Shown piece after piece: positions 50,077 through 58,051 of a stretch of 64,000 nt of DNA. Position 1 is the stretch's first letter; the number at the start of each line of letters is the position of its first letter. Where the stretch lies: positions 62,001 to 126,000 of the forward strand of contig NZ_KQ948018.1 of the NCBI RefSeq assembly GCF_001513965.1, written 5' to 3'. The position numbers and the translations under genes are program-made. The stretch comes from Streptomyces cellostaticus. Lineage in GTDB: Bacteria > Actinomycetota > Actinomycetes > Streptomycetales > Streptomycetaceae. Under the pieces are notes generated by a model. The model was given only the letters and a program-made list of their open reading frames with translations. It was not told the origin of the DNA and ran no database searches.

Positions 50077-50601
50077 GTGACGTTGTCGTTCGAGCTGGAC
50101 CCGGCGGTTTCGCCTGCCCTCAGGGACGACGTGCTCACGCTGTGGGCGGACGTGTCGAACGCGGGCGGCTCGGTCGGCTTCGTGCCGCCGGTGACCGCGG
50201 ACGAGATACGCCCCGAGCTGGTGAAGCACCTCGTCGCGATGGCCGAGGGCCGCACCCGGCTGCTCGTCGGCCGGGACGGTACGGGAGCGGTCGCGGCAAC
50301 CGCGTTCCTCACGTACAACACGCACCCGCTGATGAGGCACTGGGTGTGGCTGTACACGGTGATGGTGCATCCCCGGCACCAGGGCAAGGGGTACGGGCGC
50401 GACCTGCTGGAGGCGGCCGCGGACGCCGCCCGCGCCCTCGAAGGAATCGAGGCCGTACGGCTCACCTGCCGGGGCGGCCTCGGCCTGGAACGGTTCTACG
50501 GCTCCTGCGGGTACAAGGAGGTCGGGCGGATACCCGAGGCGATCCGGGTCGCGTCCGGCGACGACCGGGACGAGATCTTCATGCTGCTCCCCCTGGCCTG
50601 A
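50077..50601 (+). CDS. GNAT-family acetyltransferase
   Basis: 174 residues. The acetyl-CoA loop is VMVHPRHQGKGYGRDLLEAA (R/Q-x-x-G-x-G). GLGLERFYGSCGYKEVGRI is the usual C-terminal part. GTG start four bases after mqnE. Substrate unknown. Confidence 0.88.
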   Translation: MTLSFELDPAVSPALRDDVLTLWADVSNAGGSVGFVPPVTADEIRPELVKHLVAMAEGRTRLLVGRDGTGAVAATAFLTYNTHPLMRHWVWLYTVMVHPRHQGKGYGRDLLEAAADAARALEGIEAVRLTCRGGLGLERFYGSCGYKEVGRIPEAIRVASGDDRDEIFMLLPLA

Positions 50602-50676
50602 CCCCCGTACAAGATCGGGGCCGCACCGTGCTTCACTGGACGGTGCCCCCTTTTGGAATCGGAAGACTGGATTGAG

Positions 50677-50976
50677 ATGCTTCGCTACACGCTGATGCGC
50701 CTCGGCATCTTCGCCGGCTGCCTCGTCGTCGTCTGGGGAGCCGTCTACTCCGGCATCTTCCCGCGCGGCTTCGGCGACTCCAACTTCCTGTGGGTGCTCC
50801 TGCTCTCGCTGGTGCTCTCGGCGCCGATCAGCTGGGTGGTGCTGCGCAAGGAGCGGGACCGGGCCTCCGTGCAGATCGTCGGCAAGGTCGACCGGATGAA
50901 GGCCAACCTGGAGGCCAACCGCAGCCACGAGGACGCGGTCGACGACACCGCCCGGGCGCAGGGGCAGCCTTCCTGA
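50677..50976 (+). CDS. small membrane protein, DUF4229
   Basis: 99 residues. Two membrane helices (LGIFAGCLVVVWGAVY and FLWVLLLSLVLSAPISWVVL) and a charged tail (KERDRASVQIVGKVDRMK). This matches the actinobacterial DUF4229 family. ATG at 50677; an upstream in-frame ATG at 50653 lacks a ribosome site. Confidence 0.85.
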   Translation: MLRYTLMRLGIFAGCLVVVWGAVYSGIFPRGFGDSNFLWVLLLSLVLSAPISWVVLRKERDRASVQIVGKVDRMKANLEANRSHEDAVDDTARAQGQPS

Positions 50977-51002
50977 CCCAGGGCCCAACTAGGCTTTGCC
51001 CC

Positions 51003-51653
51003 ATGGGTGCCGTGAAGACCAAACGGATGCCGAGGGCGGTCCGTGAGCAGCAGATGCTCGACGCTGCCGTACAGATCTTCGGCCGGCGCGGCTACATGGC
51101 TGCCTCGATGGACGAGATAGCGGAACTCGCGGGCGTCTCCAAACCGTTGGTCTACCTGTACCTCAACTCGAAGGAAGACCTCTTCACGGCCTGCATCCGC
51201 CGTGAGGCCACCGCCCTCACCGAGGCCGTCCGCGCCGGAGTCCGCCCCGGTCTGCCGGCCGACCGCCAGCTGTGGGACGGGCTCCAGGCCTTCTTCGCGC
51301 ACACCGCCGAGCACCCCGACGGCTGGTCCGTGCTGCACCTCCAGGCCCGCACCCACGGCGAGACCTTCGCCGCCGAGGTCACGGCGATGCGCGAGGAGAT
51401 CGTCGCGTTCGTCACCCAGCTGATCGCGGTCACGGCCCGTGAGGCGCACCGTGATCCCGACCTTCCCGAGCGCGAGGTCGCCGGGCTTGCGGTGGCGCTG
51501 GTCGGCGCTGCGGAGTCGCTGGCCGCTTGGGCCAACGCGACACCTGGAGTCACGGCACGGCAGGCGGCGGCCACACTGATGAACTTCGCGTGGGCGGGGT
51601 TGGGCAATCTGATGGAGGGCCGGCACTGGACTCCGTCGGCGGGGGAGGCCTAG
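51003..51653 (+). CDS. TetR-family regulator
   Basis: 216 residues. HTH: MLDAAVQIFGRRGYMAASMD, IAELAGVSKPLVYLYL. It is convergent with the MaoC-like hydratase gene, and a perfect 18-base palindrome lies upstream of that gene; a role in fatty-acid gene control is plausible. Confidence 0.92.
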   Translation: MGAVKTKRMPRAVREQQMLDAAVQIFGRRGYMAASMDEIAELAGVSKPLVYLYLNSKEDLFTACIRREATALTEAVRAGVRPGLPADRQLWDGLQAFFAHTAEHPDGWSVLHLQARTHGETFAAEVTAMREEIVAFVTQLIAVTAREAHRDPDLPEREVAGLAVALVGAAESLAAWANATPGVTARQAAATLMNFAWAGLGNLMEGRHWTPSAGEA

Positions 51654-51823
51654 CGCCGTTCGGGTGCCTCGCCGTCGCCCGGTGCGGGTAGTTCGTGGCT
51701 GGTCGCGCAGTTCCCCGCACCCCTTGACCAAGCTGCAGCTTGCCTACCCAAGTGGGCGGGGGGAACTGCGCGAACAACTCCCACGTACCCGCACCCGGCG
51801 ACGGCGAGGCACCCCTACGGCGC
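51653..51823. repeat. long imperfect inverted repeat between convergent genes
   Basis: About 63 bases at 51653-51716 are largely the reverse complement of 51760-51823; the best parts are GGTGCCTCGCCGTCGCC and CGCGCAGTTCCCC. The central part contains the palindrome AAGCTGCAGCTT (51730-51741). GCGCAGTTCCCC blocks of this kind recur in Streptomyces intergenic regions. It probably ends both transcripts. Confidence 0.6.
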
Positions 51824-52681
51824 CTGGCCCGGCAGCCGCTGGACCTCTCCGGACACGTGCAGCCGCCCCCCGTTCCCCCGCAGCTCGAAACGGCCGGTGC
51901 CATCCGCGCCGTACCTCACCGTCCCCGGCAACAGCACCGGCGCCCGGAACTCGGCCCGCACCACGGCGGAGCCGCTCGTGCCGTGGGCGGCCAGGCAGCG
52001 GGCCACGGTCCACATGCCGTGCGCGATGGCGCGCGGGAAGCCGAACAGGCGGGCGGTGAGGGGGTGCAGGTGGATGGGGTTGCGGTCGCCGGAGGCGGCG
52101 CCGTACCGGCGGCCGACGTCCTGGGCGATCCGCCACTCGGCCACGGGAGGCAGCGGGGCCGGCTCTGCTGCGCGGGGCTCACGGGGCCCCTCGGTCCGGT
52201 GCCGGGCGAGATAGGTGCTCCGCGACTCCCATACGGCGTCCCCGCCCGCCCGCAGCTCCGTGACCACGGTGGCTTCGGTGCCGCGCCGGTGCGGGGCCAG
52301 CCCCTCGATGTGCACGGCCAGTTCGTACTCGCCGGTGGCCGGCAGACCGGAGCGGCGGACGATCTCGATCGAGGTGTGGACCAGGCCGAGCAGCGGCAGC
52401 GGGAAGTCCCGGCCGCTCATCAGACGCATGGCCAGCGGAAAGCCGAGGACGTGCGGGTAGGTGACGGGCAGCGCGTCCTCGCCCGCGGCCGTGCCGGTGG
52501 CGAAGCCGCACACCCGCTCGTAGGCGGCCAGCCGGTCCAGGTCCACGCGCAGGCCGGGCAGTACCAGGCGGGTGCGCGGGAAGTCCGCCTGCGGGGACGG
52601 GCGCTTGAAGGGGGAACGCAGGGCACCGCGGGCCAGCAGCGGGGCCAGCGCGGGGGCGCAGGCCAGGGTGACGGCGGTCAT
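51815..52681 (-). CDS. MaoC/hot-dog-fold hydratase-like protein
   Basis: 288 residues, a double hot-dog protein. The hydratase motif is present as YGAASGDRNPIHLHPLTARLFG (Asp and His catalytic pair) followed by AHGMWTVARCLA. It resembles (R)-specific enoyl-CoA or hydroxyacyl dehydratases of fatty-acid and mycolate-type metabolism. ATG at 52681 sits 24 bases from a palindromic operator and is divergent from an acyl-CoA synthetase gene, which supports a lipid role. Confidence 0.88.
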   Translation of the reverse strand: MTAVTLACAPALAPLLARGALRSPFKRPSPQADFPRTRLVLPGLRVDLDRLAAYERVCGFATGTAAGEDALPVTYPHVLGFPLAMRLMSGRDFPLPLLGLVHTSIEIVRRSGLPATGEYELAVHIEGLAPHRRGTEATVVTELRAGGDAVWESRSTYLARHRTEGPREPRAAEPAPLPPVAEWRIAQDVGRRYGAASGDRNPIHLHPLTARLFGFPRAIAHGMWTVARCLAAHGTSGSAVVRAEFRAPVLLPGTVRYGADGTGRFELRGNGGRLHVSGEVQRLPGQAP

Positions 52682-52704
52682 GTCCAACTCCCACGGTCCT
52701 AAGT

Positions 52705-52722
52705 CCTTACTCTGGAGTAAGG
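52705..52722. promoter_or_regulatory. perfect palindromic operator upstream of the MaoC-like gene
   Basis: CCTTACTC, two bases, GAGTAAGG: perfect 8-bp half-sites. TTACT-nnnn-AGTAA cores are typical TetR-family operators in lipid metabolism. It would control the hydratase and possibly the divergent acyl-CoA synthetase. Confidence 0.6.
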
Positions 52723-52974
52723 TTACCGGGGGTAATGCCATGTGCCCACCCGGCCGCCGAAGTTGAACGGATGTCACGAAATTTCCGAGGCTGCACACCC
52801 CTGGCCCCGGACCACCCCCGAACCCGCACAAGCTCCCCACAGCGGCCCCGTACGATCACCTGCCTAACCGCCGGTAACCCCTTTCCATGGCCCACCGCCG
52901 GTGAACACCTCGGCCCACGAGGTACGTACGTCATGCAGCAAGCAGTTCGCCGCTGCACGCCCCAGGAGCCGCCC

Positions 52975-54891
52975 GTGTCCACTGCTCATGTAGTCCACCC
53001 CACCGACTACGACGGCGTCCCGGTCCTCGTGGAGCCCGAGATCCGGCGGCTGGACGGCGCCGTACGGGAGGCGTACGTCCCGCCGTTCGCGCCGCCCGTG
53101 CGGCACGGCTCGCTCGCGGACCTGCCGTTCGACAACGCCGAGACGGCCCCGGGTGCCGTCGTGCTCAGCCGCAGACTCGCCGACGGCCGCTGGACGGACG
53201 TGACGGCGGCGGACTTCGCCGAGCAGGTGCTCGCGGTCGCGAAGGGGCTGATCGCGGAGGGCCTGGTGCCGGGTGACCGGATCGCCGTGATGGCCCGGAC
53301 GACGTACGAGTGGACGCTCCTCGACTTCGCCGCCTGGGCGGCCGGCCTGGTCACGGTCCCCGTCTACCCCACCTCCTCGGTCTTCCAGACCCGCTGGATC
53401 CTGCACGACTCCGGCGCGGTGGCCCTGGTCACGGAGACCGCCGGCCAGGCCGCCGCGATCGGCCCCGAGCTGGAGCGCATGCCGGACCTCAGGCACCTGT
53501 GGGTGATGGAGAAGGGGCATGTGGAGCGGTTGGGGGAGCTGGGCGCCCAGGTGCCCGACGGGGAAGTGGGCGTGCGCCGGGGCATGCTGGGGCCCGACAC
53601 CCTCGCCACCCTCATCTACACGTCCGGCACGACCGGCCGCCCCAAGGGCTGCGCCCTCTCGCACGGCAACTTCTTCGCCGAGGTCGACAACGCCATCGAA
53701 CTCCTCTACCCGATCTTCAAGGCGAAGTCGGGCGAAGAGGTGTCGGTGCTGCTCTTCCTGCCGATGTCCCACGTCTTCGGGCGGATGGTGGCGATCGCCT
53801 GTGTGCGGGCCCGGGTGCGGCTCGGGCACGCGCCCAGCCTGAAGGCGGAGGACCTGCTGCCCGACCTGGCCGCCTTCAAGCCGACCTGTCTGCTGACCAT
53901 CCCGTACATGCTGGAGAAAGTCTTCAACTCCGCGCGCGCGAAAGCGGAGGCGGGCGGCCGGGTGTCCGTCTTCGACCGGGCGACCACGGTGGCCGTACGG
54001 TACGGGGAGGCGCTGGAGGCCCGGCAGACCGGCACCGGCGGCGGCCCCGGCCGGGCCCTGAAGACGGCCCGTTCCTTCTACGACCCGCTCGTCTACCGGC
54101 GCATCCGCACCGCCATGGGCGGCAAGGTCAAGCACGCCATCTGCGGCGGCTCACCGCTCGGCCGGCGCCTGGCCGCGTTCTATGCCGGTGCGGGCATCGA
54201 GATCTTCGAGGGGTACGGCCTGACCGAGACCACCGCCGCCTCGACCGTGACCCCGCCGCTCAAGCCCCGCCTCGGCACGGTCGGCTGGCCGATGCCCGGC
54301 ACCCGGGTGCGGATCGCCGCCGACGGGGAGATCCTGATCGCGGGCGACCACGTCCTGCGCGGCTACTGGGACCCGCAGGCGGGCGGAGTCGTCCCCGCGA
54401 CCCGGGACGGCTGGCTGCCCACCGGCGACCTCGGCGAGCTGGACGACGAGGGCTATCTGACCATCACCGGCCGCAAGAAGGAGCTGCTGATCACCGCGGG
54501 CGGCAAGTCGGTGGCGCCGGCCCCGCTGGAGAACTGGCTGCGCCAGCATCCGCTGATCTCCCAGTGCATGCTCGTCGGCGACGGGCGGCCGTACGTCGCC
54601 GCCCTCATCACCCTCGACCCCGACGGCATCACCCACTGGCGCCAGATGAACGGCAAGCATCCGGTGCCGCCGGAACTCCTCGTCGGCGACCCGGAGTTGG
54701 AGGCCGTGCTGCAACGGGCGCTGGACGAGGCCAACAAGCTGGTGTCCCGGCCCGAGTCCATCCGCCGCTTCGCCGTCCTGCCCGTCGACTTCACCGAGGA
54801 GGCGGGCCATCTGACGCCCTCGATGAAGCTGCGGCGCGAGCAGATCATGCGGGACTTCGCACGCGAGGTGGAGAGCCTCTACGACAGCTGA
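52975..54891 (+). CDS. long-chain acyl-CoA synthetase (AMP-forming)
   Basis: 638 residues. The AMP-binding motif is LIYTSGTTGRPKG, then YGLTETTA (A5) and DGWLPTGDLGELDDEGYLTI (A7/A8) with ITGRKKELLITAGGKSV. It converts fatty acid, ATP and CoA to acyl-CoA. GTG at 52975 has GGAG seven bases upstream; the frame is open for 240 bases further but the upstream part is not family-like. Confidence 0.93.
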   Translation: MSTAHVVHPTDYDGVPVLVEPEIRRLDGAVREAYVPPFAPPVRHGSLADLPFDNAETAPGAVVLSRRLADGRWTDVTAADFAEQVLAVAKGLIAEGLVPGDRIAVMARTTYEWTLLDFAAWAAGLVTVPVYPTSSVFQTRWILHDSGAVALVTETAGQAAAIGPELERMPDLRHLWVMEKGHVERLGELGAQVPDGEVGVRRGMLGPDTLATLIYTSGTTGRPKGCALSHGNFFAEVDNAIELLYPIFKAKSGEEVSVLLFLPMSHVFGRMVAIACVRARVRLGHAPSLKAEDLLPDLAAFKPTCLLTIPYMLEKVFNSARAKAEAGGRVSVFDRATTVAVRYGEALEARQTGTGGGPGRALKTARSFYDPLVYRRIRTAMGGKVKHAICGGSPLGRRLAAFYAGAGIEIFEGYGLTETTAASTVTPPLKPRLGTVGWPMPGTRVRIAADGEILIAGDHVLRGYWDPQAGGVVPATRDGWLPTGDLGELDDEGYLTITGRKKELLITAGGKSVAPAPLENWLRQHPLISQCMLVGDGRPYVAALITLDPDGITHWRQMNGKHPVPPELLVGDPELEAVLQRALDEANKLVSRPESIRRFAVLPVDFTEEAGHLTPSMKLRREQIMRDFAREVESLYDS

Positions 54892-54989
54892 GACGGTCGG
54901 CACCCGCTCCTCGCGCGCGGAGCGGGTTGCCGCCTGGGTCGGCCGTGTCCCGGTACCGATCCTCATACGGCCTTTACGGCTAGTCAATC

Positions 54990-55014
54990 CTTGGGTTTCC
55001 TCAGCAAACCCAAG
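54990..55014. promoter_or_regulatory. inverted repeat upstream of lysR, candidate LysR site
   Basis: CTTGGGTTT and AAACCCAAG are perfect 9-bp arms separated by seven bases, ending 16 bases before the GTG of the LysR gene. It has the T-N-A interrupted-palindrome form of LysR boxes, so autoregulation is likely. Confidence 0.55.
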
Positions 55015-55030
55015 TGTTAGCTTGGAGGTT

Positions 55031-55990
55031 GTGACTCTCGATGACCTCCGCGTGTTCGTCGCCGTGTGCCGGGCGGGCAGCCTCAGTTCCGTCGCACGGG
55101 AGGTGGGCTGCACCCAGTCCGCGGTCAGCCAGCACGTCAAACGGCTGGAGCGGGAGACCGGCGTGGCCCTGCTCGAGCGGCTGCCCCGCGGGGTGGTCCC
55201 CACCCGGGCCGGCCGCATACTGGAGGCGGCGGCCGCCGAGGGAATCTCCGGCCTGGACCTGGCCGTACGGCAGCTCCGCGACCTCCGCGACGGCCACAGC
55301 GGGTACGTCCGCGTCGCCACCGGCGCCACCACCGTCCGGCACTTCATGTCCGACGCCGTCGTCACCTTCCGGCGCCGCCACCCCCAGGTCAACCTCGAAT
55401 TCAGGACCGTCAGTTCGGGACGCGGCAGCTTCGACGCGCTCACCGACGGCACCCTGGACCTCGCATGGATCACGCTCGGCCCTCAGGTGCGCGGCATCGA
55501 GCAGCGGGCCGTGGTCGAGCTGCCCTGGGTGCTCGCCGTCCACGCCGACGACCCGCTGGCCGCCCGCCCCCGCCTGGATGCGGCCGACCTGGCCGACGTA
55601 CGGCTCATCCGGCTGCCGCCGAACTCCGCCTCCGCGGCCCATCTGGACGCCGCCTGCGCCGACTCGGGCGTCCGGTTCGCCTACGACACCAGCGTCGCCG
55701 ACTGGGACACCGCCCTGCTGCTGGCCGAGCTGGGGGCGGGACGGGCCGTCGTCCCCGCCGTACCGGGGCTGCCCGTACCCGGCGAGGGCGCGCTCAGGCT
55801 CGTACCGCTGCCGGGTCTGCGGCCGCTGCCGGTCGGCTGGGCGGTGCGCCGCTGGGACGCGCTCAGCCCGCCGGCCCGGGCCTTCGCGGACACCGTTGTC
55901 GAACGTTGCGGCCGGCCCGGCAGCAAACCGCCCCTGTCCGGCGAAGCAGCCGGACAGCAGGGCAAACCGGCTGTTCTGTCTTTGCTGTGA
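55031..55990 (+). CDS. LysR-family transcriptional regulator
   Basis: 319 residues. HTH: LRVFVAVCRAGSLSSVAREV, CTQSAVSQHVKRLE. Effector domain starts SGYVRVATGATTVRHFM. GTG at 55031 follows GGAGG with a very short spacer (two bases); TTG at 55022 is an alternative. No obvious divergent target gene. Confidence 0.9.
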   Translation: MTLDDLRVFVAVCRAGSLSSVAREVGCTQSAVSQHVKRLERETGVALLERLPRGVVPTRAGRILEAAAAEGISGLDLAVRQLRDLRDGHSGYVRVATGATTVRHFMSDAVVTFRRRHPQVNLEFRTVSSGRGSFDALTDGTLDLAWITLGPQVRGIEQRAVVELPWVLAVHADDPLAARPRLDAADLADVRLIRLPPNSASAAHLDAACADSGVRFAYDTSVADWDTALLLAELGAGRAVVPAVPGLPVPGEGALRLVPLPGLRPLPVGWAVRRWDALSPPARAFADTVVERCGRPGSKPPLSGEAAGQQGKPAVLSLL

Positions 55991-56185
55991 ATCCGCCCGC
56001 GGCAAGTGACGGAGAGCGGGTAGCGTACGTGGGTGACGATCCACTCGTGTCCATGGTTTGTCACGCACGCGGAAGAAGTGAACGTCTTGGGTCAACGCCC
56101 TCGGGAACCGGCCGGGATCGGATCGGTAACGCCCACTCGTAGCCTGCCTTTCCACCCTCGCCGACTCCGTCCCCCGAGCAGAGGC

Positions 56186-57004
56186 ATGAAAGAAGACAAC
56201 GACGTCCGCCGGATCTTCCTGCTGAACCCGGACCCGCGCCTCGTCCGCGAGGCCGCGCTCGCGGGTGTCCAAGTGCGCTCCGTCCGGGTCGACGTGACGG
56301 ACGAGTCGGCGCTGCGCGTACCGCTCGCCCAGGCCGCCGAGGCCGGGCTGTGCGTCAACCCCGCCCGCGCCCTCAGGGTGCTGTCCGATCCGGCGGCCGT
56401 ACAGCGCCTGGTCCGTGACAACCGCCTGTCCCCGGGCGGCACCGAGGCGGCGCCCGGCGATCTGCGGCTGACCGTGGAGACGCTGAGCGTGCACGGCATG
56501 CACCAGGCCGTCGGCATCACCGCCCGGATGCCCTACGGCCTGCTCCACCCCGCCCCGCTCACGGACGACACCGCCGCCGAGGTGCGCGCGGTGGTGACCG
56601 CGCTGCTGGACCTGGCCGGATACCAGTACGGGCCGGCCCACGCGGAGGTCACCCTCACCCCGGGCGGGCCGGTGATCACCGGCTGCCGGGCGGGTCTCGG
56701 GGACGACCCGGTGCCGGAACTGCTCAAGGCGGCCGGCGGGTTCGACCTGGCGGCCGGAGCCATCGAGGTACTGGCCGGACGGCTGGTCCACGCGGCCCGG
56801 CCGAATCGGTTCGCCGCCGCGGCCGTGCTGGCCCCGCCCTGGCTGCTGGAGACCGCCGAGGTGGGCGTCCTGCCGCACGTCCGGTTCGTCGCGCCGCCCG
56901 AGGCACCGCGCCCCGGGCACTTCGTCGTACACGCCGACTCGCCCGAGGTGGCGGCCCGGCGGGTGGCCTCCCTGCGCACGCTGGTCGTCGGCGACGACCG
57001 CTGA
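56186..57004 (+). CDS. short ATP-grasp-like protein
   Basis: 272 residues. The start (RRIFLLNPDPRLVREAALAG) and the C-terminal half (LLDLAGYQYGPAHAEVTLTP, GPVITGCRAGLGDDPVPELL) follow the ATP-grasp carboxylate-amine ligases. Between them, the ATP-binding lobe is largely missing: about 120-150 residues fewer than typical, and E-x-N-x-R becomes TGCRAG. It may be a degenerate or non-catalytic relative. It lies before two SARP-type regulators, a common setting in secondary metabolism. Confidence 0.6.
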   Translation: MKEDNDVRRIFLLNPDPRLVREAALAGVQVRSVRVDVTDESALRVPLAQAAEAGLCVNPARALRVLSDPAAVQRLVRDNRLSPGGTEAAPGDLRLTVETLSVHGMHQAVGITARMPYGLLHPAPLTDDTAAEVRAVVTALLDLAGYQYGPAHAEVTLTPGGPVITGCRAGLGDDPVPELLKAAGGFDLAAGAIEVLAGRLVHAARPNRFAAAAVLAPPWLLETAEVGVLPHVRFVAPPEAPRPGHFVVHADSPEVAARRVASLRTLVVGDDR

Positions 57005-57116
57005 CCGCCGGCCGGGAACGGATCGGGAACGATTCGGTACGGGACGACCGCACTGTTGATACGTCGCCGGGAGAAGGACGACGACGCCAGCGACATCAAC
57101 GGGAGGCGGAGTCAGG

Positions 57117-57911
57117 ATGCTGAAGTTCTCGATCCTCGGGGCACTGCAGATCCGTACCGTGTCCGGTCCTGCGGAGATCTCCGGTGACCTGCAGCGCACC
57201 CTGGTGCAGGCCCTGCTGATCAGCGAGGGCCAGCCGGTCTCCGGAGAGAGCCTGGTCGAGGAGATGTGGGGCGACGCCGTCCCCGACAACCAGGCCAACG
57301 CCCTGCAGGCACACGTCAGCCGGCTGCGCCGCAAACTGCGCGGCCTGGAGCCGGGCCGCGCGGACTCCAGGGTGACCATGCACCCCTCCGGCTACCGGCT
57401 GACCGTGGCGGAGGGCGAGCTGGACGCCGAGGAGTTCGTCCGGACCGTACGGCAGGCCGAGGCGGCCTCCCCCGGGGACGCGGCCCGCACCGCGCGGCTG
57501 CTCGGCGAGGCCCTGGCGCTGTGGCGCGGTCCGGTCTTCGGCGGGTTCGCGGCGGGCACCCTGTGCCAGCTGGCGGGCGCCCGCTACGAGGAGTACCGGA
57601 TGCGGGCCATGGAGCTGCGCTTCGACGCCGAACTGCGGCTCGGCCGGCACGCCGCCGTCCTCGCGGAACTGGCCGAGGCACACACCAACCACCCCCTGCG
57701 GGAGCGGTTCTGCGAGCAGCTGATGGTCGCCCTGTACTGCTCGGGACGGCAGGCCGACGCCCTCGACGTCTTCCGCCGGATGCGCCGCCATCTCGACGAC
57801 GAGCTCGGTATCCAGCCATCTCCGGCGCTGCGCCAAGTGGAAAACGCCATCCTGTGCCACGACCCGGCCCTGGCAGGTGATGTGCGATCTACGCTGCTAC
57901 AGCTCGCGTAA
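57117..57911 (+). CDS. SARP-family regulator
   Basis: 264 residues. An OmpR-like winged helix at 1-95 (SILGALQIRT, LVEEMWGDAVPDNQANALQA, HVSRLRRKL) followed by the BTAD helical domain (AEEFVRTVRQAE, LGRHAAVLAELAEAHTNHPL, LGIQPSPALRQVE). SARPs activate biosynthetic clusters through direct repeats. ATG at 57117 after GGAGGCGGAG. No biosynthetic genes are in the window beside the short ATP-grasp gene. Confidence 0.92.
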   Translation: MLKFSILGALQIRTVSGPAEISGDLQRTLVQALLISEGQPVSGESLVEEMWGDAVPDNQANALQAHVSRLRRKLRGLEPGRADSRVTMHPSGYRLTVAEGELDAEEFVRTVRQAEAASPGDAARTARLLGEALALWRGPVFGGFAAGTLCQLAGARYEEYRMRAMELRFDAELRLGRHAAVLAELAEAHTNHPLRERFCEQLMVALYCSGRQADALDVFRRMRRHLDDELGIQPSPALRQVENAILCHDPALAGDVRSTLLQLA

Positions 57912-58051
57912 CCATGGTTAGCTGTGTGCGCGGACGACACGCACCACGGGTAACGTGAAGTCGCCTTCCCGTGTGGCTCGTTCGGGTACAACCTAGGATT
58001 GGCCCGAATATCTTCGGGCTGGGCTGGGCAACGGGGCGGGGGGACGGGTTT

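Noticed and set aside
52735..52974. N-terminal extension of the acyl-CoA synthetase
   Set aside because: The region is Pro/Arg/Thr-rich, has no ribosome site and overlaps the promoter and operator region.
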